Position numbers and translations under genes: made by a program | NCBI RefSeq assembly: GCF_016591975.1 | Contig: NZ_AP024169.1 | Location: 3,759,001-3,823,000, forward strand | Length of the DNA: 64,000 nt | Source: Anaeromicropila herbilytica | GTDB taxonomy: Bacteria > Bacillota > Clostridia > Lachnospirales > Lachnospiraceae | Direction of reading: 5' to 3' | The notes under the pieces: model-generated | The model's database searches: none | The model's input: the letters and a program-made list of their open reading frames with translations, nothing else | What the model was told of the DNA's origin: nothing | Shown here: piece after piece, positions 43,865-50,798 of the stretch | Position numbering within the stretch: position 1 is the first letter of the stretch | How the letters are laid out: the number at the start of each line of letters is the position of its first letter

Positions 43865-44965
43865 ATGTCAGGTTCCATTTATGGTAATTTATTTCGAATA
43901 TCGAGTTGGGGTGAATCTCATGGAAAAGGGATTGGTGTTGTTGTTGACGGCTGCCCAGCTGGACTTTCAATCGATGAAGCAATAATACAAACCTTCTTAG
44001 ATAGAAGGAAGCCCGGTCAAACCAAATACTCTACTCCACGAGTTGAGAGTGATAAGGTTGAAATACTCTCAGGAACGTTTGAGAATCTTACTACAGGAAC
44101 ACCAATATCTATGGTAGTTATGAATCAATCACAACGTTCTAGCGACTATTCTGACATTGCTTCTTATTACCGACCTGGACACGCTGATTATACTTATGAC
44201 GAGAAATACGGATTTCGTGATTACCGTGGTGGAGGCCGTTCCTCTGGTAGAGAGACGATTGCTCGAGTTGCAGCTGGCGCAATTGCTTCTAGCATACTAA
44301 AGGAACTTGGTATATCTGTATTTGCTTATACCAAATCAATTGGCAATATTACAATTAATGAAAGCAAAGCTAATTTAGATGATCGAATGAAAAGTCCATT
44401 CTATATGCCTGATTTAGAAGCTTCCTTAAAAGCAGAAGACTTTCTTCAAGAACAAATGTTAAAAAAAGATTCCGTAGGTGGAATCATAGAATGTATTGTA
44501 ACTGGTATGCCTGTAGGGGTTGGCGAACCTAATTTTGATAAATTAGATGCCAATCTCGCGAAAGCCGTTATGTCGATTGGTTCAGTTAAAGGTATTGAAT
44601 TCGGCTCAGGATTCGAATCCGCCAATTCCACTGGCTCTATTAATAACGACAACTTCCGTTATGTTAATGGTATCCTTACCAAAGATACCAATCATTCAGG
44701 TGGAATACTAGGTGGGTTAAGTGATGGTTCCGATATTGTACTTAGAGCAGCAATTAAGCCTACTCCTTCTATTGCATCCACTCAGGAAACAGTAAATAAA
44801 GATAATGAAAATATTTCAATAAATATTAAAGGCAGACATGACCCTATTATTGTTCCAAGAGCTGTTGTTGTTGTAGAGTCCATGGTGGCCATTACCCTTG
44901 TTGATATGCTTTTTATGAGTATGACTTCTCGTATGGATAATGTAAAAGAATTTTTCAAAAAATAG
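43865..44965 (+). CDS. aroC: Chorismate synthase
   Basis: Full-length enzyme of 366 residues that converts EPSP to chorismate with reduced FMN. The three family signatures are present: GESHGKGIGVVVDGCPAG near the N-terminus, the central RGGGRSSGRETIARVAAGA, and RHDPIIVPRAV near the C-terminus. No other shikimate genes are adjacent, so aroC is an isolated gene in this genome segment. A hairpin downstream ends transcription. Confidence 0.96.
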   Translation: MSGSIYGNLFRISSWGESHGKGIGVVVDGCPAGLSIDEAIIQTFLDRRKPGQTKYSTPRVESDKVEILSGTFENLTTGTPISMVVMNQSQRSSDYSDIASYYRPGHADYTYDEKYGFRDYRGGGRSSGRETIARVAAGAIASSILKELGISVFAYTKSIGNITINESKANLDDRMKSPFYMPDLEASLKAEDFLQEQMLKKDSVGGIIECIVTGMPVGVGEPNFDKLDANLAKAVMSIGSVKGIEFGSGFESANSTGSINNDNFRYVNGILTKDTNHSGGILGGLSDGSDIVLRAAIKPTPSIASTQETVNKDNENISINIKGRHDPIIVPRAVVVVESMVAITLVDMLFMSMTSRMDNVKEFFKK

Positions 44966-44996
44966 AAGTTAATAAGTTTATCACATTCTAGTTTAT

Positions 44997-45066
44997 AAAA
45001 TAGCGTATGATTATAGTTCATACAGAGACACAGTCTCTTTATGTATTATATTCATACGCTATTCTT
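44997..45066. terminator. Long hairpin after aroC
   Basis: AAAATAGCGTATGA pairs with TCATACGCTATTCTTT, and the inner part (AGAGAC / GTCTCT) also pairs. T-residues follow. It probably terminates aroC. Confidence 0.7.
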
Positions 45067-45071
45067 TTACG

Positions 45072-45461
45072 TATTGATGTGATAAACATGCTAGGTTGCT
45101 TAGGACACCATTCACTACCTCATTTCTACAATATGTCATTTTTCAGCTTCTCTAAGTAATTTTTATTAACTTGTTAGGATGTCAAAGGTCTTATTTTAAT
45201 TTACTTAGTGTATATTGCTGTATTAAGAGTGAAAGAAAAATGCTTTCATTCTTAACGTTTGTGTTTCACATTTGCAAGTAAGTGAAATCACCACACTAAA
45301 TTATTTGACGAACAAAGTGAGGAGTTTGAACTTTTTATATCTGTTTTATCAAAGTGATAAAACATTAGTAACTTCCAAACGAGGAAATGGAGCAGCGATG
45401 AAAAAGTTTGAATCATGGTAATTTAGATAACCTAACATATGAATTTATCAAGTATTCGAGA
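45072..45461. repeat. Degenerate nested repeat region (families B and C)
   Basis: The two ends are a degenerate inverted repeat: GTGATAAACATGCTAGGTT at the left and, read in reverse, TTGATAAATTCATATGTTAGGTT-like sequence at the right, including the exact 17-mer of family C (45439-45455). Inside, near 45181-45235, is a family B stretch (ATGTCAAAGGTC ... TTAGTGTATATTGCTGTAT). No coding region is visible. It accounts for most of the long gap between aroC and the polyamine genes. Confidence 0.55.
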
Positions 45462-45541
45462 AACTTATTACTGGGAAGCTATGTATTAATGTACGTTTAT
45501 AATAATTTAAACCTAGAACTGCATAAATTTTCATAAATATA

Positions 45542-45592
45542 TTGACAACTTCCATATAATGCTTATAATAAATATGTTTAGTGTAACTAAAC
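45542..45592 (+). promoter_or_regulatory. Promoter and operator dyad of the XRE-cupin/pot operon
   Basis: TTGACA at 45542-45547, 16-bp spacer, TATAAT at 45564-45569. Directly downstream is a perfect dyad, GTTTAGT-GTA-ACTAAAC (45576-45592), covering the expected start site, well placed for repression. The likely ligand-binding repressor is the XRE-cupin protein encoded next. Confidence 0.72.
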
Positions 45593-45691
45593 TTACTGTT
45601 TAACATCAGTGTGACCAATAATCACTTAATCTATAAAATAACATCAAACTTAGGAATGATATGAAAATAAAAGGGAAGTGAATTTTGAATT

Positions 45692-46231
45692 ATGAATATA
45701 GGACATAAAATAAAAGAACTTCGAGTTCAAAAAGGACTAACACAGGAGGAACTTGCAGACCGTTCTGAATTATCTAAGGGATTTATCTCCCAATTAGAAC
45801 GTGACTTAACCTCTCCTTCGATTGCAACATTGGTAGATATTCTTCAATGCCTTGGAACGAACTTAGAAGAATTTTTTACTAATACTTCTTCTGAACAGGT
45901 TGTATTTAAGAAAACAGATTTCTTCGAAAAATATGACGCCGACTTGAAAAGTGAAATAAAATGGATTATCCCAAATGCTCAGAAAAACATGATGGAGCCT
46001 ATTTACCTTACACTAGATACTGGAGGCTCAACATATCCTGATAATCCTCATGAAGGTGAAGAATTTGGCTATGTTCTGAATGGCAACATTACGATTCACA
46101 TTGGTAACAAGACTTACAAGGCGAAAAAAGGAGAAGCTTTTTATTTTACTCCAAATAAAAAACATCATATCAGTGCCTCAGGAAAAACTGGTGCAACTCT
46201 TATATGGGTGTCGACACCGCCAAGTTTTTAA
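45692..46231 (+). CDS. XRE-cupin transcriptional regulator of polyamine uptake
   Basis: Helix-turn-helix at 1-60 (LTQEELADRSELSKGFISQ) and a cupin_2 barrel at about 105-175 (GEEFGYVLNGNITIHIGN, PNKKHHISA). This PuuR-like layout is common directly upstream of potABCD in Firmicutes, where the cupin is thought to sense a polyamine. The ribosome binding site is AAGGGAAGTG, somewhat distant. The gene is 48 bp upstream of potA, in one transcript. Confidence 0.92.
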   Translation: MNIGHKIKELRVQKGLTQEELADRSELSKGFISQLERDLTSPSIATLVDILQCLGTNLEEFFTNTSSEQVVFKKTDFFEKYDADLKSEIKWIIPNAQKNMMEPIYLTLDTGGSTYPDNPHEGEEFGYVLNGNITIHIGNKTYKAKKGEAFYFTPNKKHHISASGKTGATLIWVSTPPSF

Positions 46232-46279
46232 CCAGAATAAATATGACTATATAAACTTTACGATTTAGGAGGAATCATA

Positions 46280-47356
46280 ATGGCTAACGATAAATTAATT
46301 GATCTAGTTAATATACGCAAAGCTTATAATAATAATGTCGTATTAGACGATTTAAATCTCTATATCAAGAGAAATGAATTTTTAACACTACTTGGCCCAA
46401 GTGGCTGTGGTAAGACAACGACACTTCGAATCATTGGCGGTTTTGAGAACCCCGATTCAGGAAGTGTAATCTTTGAAGGAAATAATATTACCAAGCTTCC
46501 TCCAAATGAAAGACAATTAAACACAGTGTTCCAAAAATATGCTCTTTTTACGCATATGACAATTGCTGAAAATATTGCTTTTGGACTTAAGATTAAGAAA
46601 AAATCAAAATCTTATATACAAGATAAAATAAAGTATGCTCTAAAACTAGTAAATCTAGATTGCTATGAGAATCGTACCGTAGACTCTCTTAGCGGTGGTC
46701 AACAACAGCGTATTGCTATTGCAAGAGCTATCGTAAACGAACCAAAAGTTCTTCTATTAGATGAACCACTTGGTGCACTTGACCTTAAGCTCCGTCAAGA
46801 TATGCAATATGAATTAATCCGTTTAAAAAATGAATTAGGTATTACATTTATCTATGTTACTCATGATCAAGAAGAAGCTTTAACGATGTCGGATACCATC
46901 GTTGTTATGAATCAAGGCTACATCCAACAGATTGGTACACCTGAGGATATCTACAATGAACCTAAGAATGCCTTTGTTGCTGATTTTATTGGAGAAAGCA
47001 ATATTATTCCCAGTACAATGGTTGAAGATAAAGTGGTAAATATTCTTGGAACAAAATTCCCTTGTGTAGATACTGGCTTTGGTAAGAATCAACCAGTTGA
47101 CGTAGTCATTCGTCCTGAGGATATCGAATTGGTTAGACCTGAGGATGGTATTATCAAAGGTCAAGTAACTTCCCTTATCTTTAAAGGTGTTCATTATGAA
47201 ATGGGAGTTATGGCAAATGGTCATGAATGGCTTGTACATAGTACTACTCTCTCCCCAGTTGGAAATGAAGTTGGTTTAAAAGTTGATCCATATAATATTC
47301 AGATTATGAATAAACCTGCTTCTGAAGATGAAGAGGCGGTGATCGTGAATGAATAA
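46280..47356 (+). CDS. potA: Spermidine/putrescine ABC transporter ATP-binding protein
   Basis: Import ATPase of 358 residues. Walker A GPSGCGKTT, Q-loop (VFQKYALFTHMT), signature LSGGQQQRIAIA, Walker B VLLLDEPLGALD, His switch VTHDQEEAL, and a C-terminal TOBE-like regulatory domain (about 275-345, VRPEDIELV). The start follows TAGGAGGAATCATA. It overlaps potB by 8 nt. Powers polyamine uptake through PotB/PotC. Confidence 0.96.
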   Translation: MANDKLIDLVNIRKAYNNNVVLDDLNLYIKRNEFLTLLGPSGCGKTTTLRIIGGFENPDSGSVIFEGNNITKLPPNERQLNTVFQKYALFTHMTIAENIAFGLKIKKKSKSYIQDKIKYALKLVNLDCYENRTVDSLSGGQQQRIAIARAIVNEPKVLLLDEPLGALDLKLRQDMQYELIRLKNELGITFIYVTHDQEEALTMSDTIVVMNQGYIQQIGTPEDIYNEPKNAFVADFIGESNIIPSTMVEDKVVNILGTKFPCVDTGFGKNQPVDVVIRPEDIELVRPEDGIIKGQVTSLIFKGVHYEMGVMANGHEWLVHSTTLSPVGNEVGLKVDPYNIQIMNKPASEDEEAVIVNE

Positions 47357-48167
47357 AAAGACCTTCCTATCCTTTCCGTATTTACTTTGGATGGTAGCTT
47401 TTATCGTAATTCCTTTATTTGTAATCGTATATTATGGTTTTACTGCTATGGACGGTAACTTCACAATCGATAATGTTAAAAGTATTCTAGATCCGATTAA
47501 TCTAAAATCATTATGGCTTTCCTTAGAATTAGCATTTATAAGTACGTTAATCTGTCTGATCCTAGCCTATCCATTAGCAATGATTCTTAAGGGAATGAAT
47601 ATGAATAATAACAGCTTTATCGTGCTTATATTTATTCTTCCTATGTGGATGAACTTTTTACTTCGTACTTTGGCTTGGCAGACATTATTAGATCGAAGTG
47701 GCATTATTAATACCGCTCTTACTGCTCTTCATCTTCCAACAATTGATGTCATCAATACACCAGCTGCTATTGTGATTGGTATGGTATATAACTTTTTACC
47801 TTTTATGGTATTACCAATCTATAATGTACTAATTAAAATTGATAACAATACCATTAATGCAGCAAGAGATCTTGGTGCAAATAATATTCAGACTTTTATA
47901 AAGATTATTTTCCCACTTAGTTTTCCCGGTGTCGTTAGTGGTATTACTATGGTATTTGTACCTGCAATGACTACTTTCGTTATTTCGGATTTACTTGGTG
48001 GAAGTAAGATCTTGTTAATTGGTAATGTCATCGAACAAGAATTTACGGTATCAAATAATTGGAATGTAGGATCCGGTCTTTCCCTTGTATTAATGATATT
48101 TATTCTATTCAGTATGGCTTTAATCGCCAAATATGATAAAGCATCGGAGGGAACAAATCTATGGTAA
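47349..48167 (+). CDS. potB: Spermidine/putrescine ABC transporter permease PotB
   Basis: Six hydrophobic helices within 272 residues. The coupling motif AARDLGANNIQTFIKIIFPLS (about 175-195) contacts PotA. Family phrases such as FIVLIFILPMWMNFLLRTLAW are present. Overlaps potA by 8 nt and potC by 7 nt, so the three are translationally coupled. Confidence 0.95.
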   Translation: MNKKTFLSFPYLLWMVAFIVIPLFVIVYYGFTAMDGNFTIDNVKSILDPINLKSLWLSLELAFISTLICLILAYPLAMILKGMNMNNNSFIVLIFILPMWMNFLLRTLAWQTLLDRSGIINTALTALHLPTIDVINTPAAIVIGMVYNFLPFMVLPIYNVLIKIDNNTINAARDLGANNIQTFIKIIFPLSFPGVVSGITMVFVPAMTTFVISDLLGGSKILLIGNVIEQEFTVSNNWNVGSGLSLVLMIFILFSMALIAKYDKASEGTNLW

Positions 48168-48955
48168 AGAAGATATCACAGCGAATATATATTTTTTTAT
48201 TGTTCCTATTCCTATACGCTCCAATCTTAACATTAATCGTCCTTTCTTTTAATGCTTCAAAATCAAGAGCAAGATGGGGTGGCTTTACACTTGAATGGTA
48301 TACCGAGTTATTTAACGATGAGCAGATTATGACCGCTTTGACTACAACACTTATCATCGCGTTTTTATCTGCGCTTATAGCAACTGCGCTAGGAACCTTC
48401 GCTTCTATTGGAATCAATTCTATGAAAAGAAGATGGAAGTCCTTATTCTTAAACATAACAAATATTCCTATGTTAAATGCAGACATCGTTACTGGTATCT
48501 CTTTAATGTTATTATTTATAGGCTTTCGTGAACTTTTTAAAATTGACTTTGAACTTGGATTTACCTCTGTGTTAATCTCACATATTACTTTTAATATACC
48601 TTATGTTGTTCTAAGTGTTATGCCAAAATTATCACAGACAGATAAATCAACTTATGAGGCTGCACTTGACCTTGGTGCCACTCCAGCCTTTGCTTTCTTT
48701 AAAGTTATCTTACCGGATATCTTTCCTGGCGTAATAACTGGATTTTTATTAGCGTTTACCATGTCTTTAGATGACTTTGTAATTACTCATTTTACAAAGG
48801 GTCCTGGAATTGATACCTTATCTACTAAGATATATACTGAAGTTAGAAAAGGAATTAAACCAGAGATGTATGCACTATCTACGTTACTCTTCGTAACTGT
48901 ACTTGTACTTCTATTAATTATTAATAGTAAATCAAGCAAGCATCAACGTGCTTAA
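48161..48955 (+). CDS. potC: Spermidine/putrescine ABC transporter permease PotC
   Basis: Second permease, 264 residues, with six helices and the coupling motif AALDLGATPAFAFFKVILPD. The segment SFNASKSRARWGGFTLEWY is typical of PotC. The next gene of the operon, potD, is separated from it by a family A repeat that forms a long hairpin. Confidence 0.95.
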   Translation: MVKKISQRIYIFLLFLFLYAPILTLIVLSFNASKSRARWGGFTLEWYTELFNDEQIMTALTTTLIIAFLSALIATALGTFASIGINSMKRRWKSLFLNITNIPMLNADIVTGISLMLLFIGFRELFKIDFELGFTSVLISHITFNIPYVVLSVMPKLSQTDKSTYEAALDLGATPAFAFFKVILPDIFPGVITGFLLAFTMSLDDFVITHFTKGPGIDTLSTKIYTEVRKGIKPEMYALSTLLFVTVLVLLLIINSKSSKHQRA

Positions 48956-48990
48956 AATACGTTGATTCTATTACTCTAACTATATATAAT

Positions 48991-49279
48991 GATTTGCCCG
49001 TCAAATGACCTGATTCAAATACTAACCTGGCAATTTGCACAAAACAGAAAAAGCGAATGCGCCTTTGAATATGTATTAGAAGATCTTGTTCTCGGATCAT
49101 TTCGTGTTATATGCTAGGACAGATCTGTCTGAACGAAGTGAGTTATCTGTCCTAGCATATGTTTTACACAAAATGAACTGAGAACTAGATCTTCTTATAC
49201 ATATTCAATGAAGCATGAGTTTTCCTGTTTTGTGTAAATTGCCTAGACTACCTTAAGCAGGTCATTTGTCGGGCAAATC
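48991..49279. repeat. Family A repeat, copy 5 (289-bp palindrome) between potC and potD
   Basis: The longest copy. Ends GATTTGCCCGTCAAATGACC and (reverse) GATTTGCCCGACAAATGACC; both ends carry the same GATTT variant where other copies have GAGTT. Pairing continues inward through GGCAATTTGCACAAAACAG, AGAAGATCTNGTTCTC and ATATGCTAGGACAGAT to a loop CTGTCTGAACGAAGTGAGTT. The flanks ATATAAT (48984-48990) and ATATACT (49280-49286) are a 7-bp duplication with one mismatch. In RNA it would be a very stable hairpin of about 130 bp just upstream of potD. Confidence 0.85.
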
Positions 49280-49310
49280 ATATACTTCAATCAAGAGAGG
49301 AACTTATAAA

Positions 49311-50366
49311 ATGAAAAAAGCTTCAATATTACTACTACTTGCATTTTCTAGCATTTTTATTCTAAGTGGTTGTAAAAAATCCGATGTTGGTAAAAATGGC
49401 GACGTTTATGTATATAACTGGGGTGAATACATGGATGAAGATGTCATTGATATCTTCGAAAAAGAAACAGGAATTAAAGTTCATTATGACTTCTATGTTA
49501 CGAATGAAGATATGTACCCAAAAGTAAAAACCGGTGCTGTTGATTATGATCTTATCTGTCCATCTGATTACATGATTCAAAGGATGATTGATGAAAAATT
49601 ACTAGCAGAAATCAACTTTGATAATGTACCAAACATAAAAAATATTGATAAGACTTACCTAGATAAGTCAAAAGAATTTGACCCCGAAAACAAATATTCT
49701 GTTCCATATTGTTGGGGAACTCTAGGTATTCTGTATAACAAAAAGATGGTAAAGGAACCAATTGATAGTTGGTCTGTTCTATTTGATAAAAAATATAAAG
49801 ATAATATCTTAATGATTAATAGTGTTAGAGATGCTATGGGAATCGCTCTTCGTTATTTAGGTTATTCCTTAAATACAACGAATAAAGATGAAATCAAACA
49901 AGCAAAAGAATTGTTAATCAAACAAAAAGAATTAGTTCAAGGATATTTCGTAGATGAAGTTCGAGACAAAATGATTGGTAATGATGCTGCAATCAGCGTT
50001 ATCTACTCTGGTGAGGCAAACTTTACAAAACGTGAAAATAAAGATCTTGAATATGTTGTACCAAAAGAAGGTTCTAACGTATGGATTGATTCTTGGGTTA
50101 TTCCAAAGAATTCAAAGAATAAAGAAAATGCTGAGAAATTCTTAAATTTCCTATGCAGAGCGGATATTGCAAAAAAGAACTTTGATTATATTACATATTC
50201 AACACCTAATTCCGCTGCAAAGGCTCTTTTAGATAAAGAGACACAAAATAATAAAGTAGCTTTTCCTGATGCTTCCCTTTTAGATAATTGTGAAACCTTC
50301 CACTATCTTGGTCAGAAAATGGAAGACTATTATAATGAGCAATGGAAAGAAATTAAGTCTCACTAA
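49311..50366 (+). CDS. potD: Spermidine/putrescine-binding lipoprotein PotD
   Basis: Signal peptide with lipobox LSGC (Cys21), then a periplasmic-binding-protein fold of the PotD/PotF class: VYVYNWGEYMDEDVID at the start of the mature part, DYDLICPSDYMIQ, VPYCWGTLGILYNK and DSWVIPKNSKN. It captures polyamine outside the membrane for PotBC. Start at 49311, with AGAGAGG upstream; a start 15 codons earlier lies inside the repeat and has no site. A hairpin at 50457-50531 ends the operon. Confidence 0.95.
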   Translation: MKKASILLLLAFSSIFILSGCKKSDVGKNGDVYVYNWGEYMDEDVIDIFEKETGIKVHYDFYVTNEDMYPKVKTGAVDYDLICPSDYMIQRMIDEKLLAEINFDNVPNIKNIDKTYLDKSKEFDPENKYSVPYCWGTLGILYNKKMVKEPIDSWSVLFDKKYKDNILMINSVRDAMGIALRYLGYSLNTTNKDEIKQAKELLIKQKELVQGYFVDEVRDKMIGNDAAISVIYSGEANFTKRENKDLEYVVPKEGSNVWIDSWVIPKNSKNKENAEKFLNFLCRADIAKKNFDYITYSTPNSAAKALLDKETQNNKVAFPDASLLDNCETFHYLGQKMEDYYNEQWKEIKSH

Positions 50367-50456
50367 TATTTTCAGCATTTTGCTCAAGAAAGACTATTTA
50401 TAGTTACAATTGATATAGTTTTCATCTATTTAACTACCACAAAATAACAAATACAC

Positions 50457-50531
50457 AAATGCACTTATCCAATATTTTTTCCAATCTTATGTATTTTTGG
50501 AGAAAAAGTCAAATGTATAAGTGCATTTTTT
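50457..50531 (+). terminator. Terminator of the pot operon
   Basis: AAATGCACTTAT pairs with ATAAGTGCATTT, followed by a T-run; the loop is long (about 45 nt), with internal weak pairing. Confidence 0.65.
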
Positions 50532-50572
50532 ATATATAAAATCACAAATAGAATTCATGAAACAGTAAATAT

Positions 50573-50601
50573 TGTTGACAGTTATAATTTTTTCTGATAA
50601 C
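50573..50601 (+). promoter_or_regulatory. SigA promoter of the second P2A ATPase leader
   Basis: TTGACA at 50573-50578, 17-bp spacer, TAACAT at 50596-50601. Transcription would start at about 50608, just before the riboswitch-like sequence. Confidence 0.7.
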
Positions 50602-50607
50602 ATTATC

Positions 50608-50763
50608 GATATCAAAAGGGAGTAGCTAACATGTCATTTCAATATGTTTGCGTTTGCGTCATTTCGATTATTTATGTATTAAGATAGATAATCTGCTTCG
50701 TAACTAAGTAGCGAGACTTTTGTTGTAATATACCATCGAGCATATGCAGCAAAAGTCTTTTTT
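50608..50763 (+). promoter_or_regulatory. Probable yybP-ykoY-like riboswitch with terminator
   Basis: The leader starts with AAAAGGGAGTAGC (50612-50624), close to the yybP-ykoY core GGGGAGTAGC, and ends in a terminator (AGACTTTTGTTG paired with CAGCAAAAGTCT, then T6, at 50714-50763). It lies between a promoter and a P2A ATPase gene, as does the clearer example at 33918-34048. The middle part (GCGTTTGCGTCATTTCG) is not well matched by eye, so the family call is tentative. Confidence 0.5.
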
Positions 50764-50798
50764 GCGCGCTCAAAAACTATTGAATGAGGAGAGATGCT

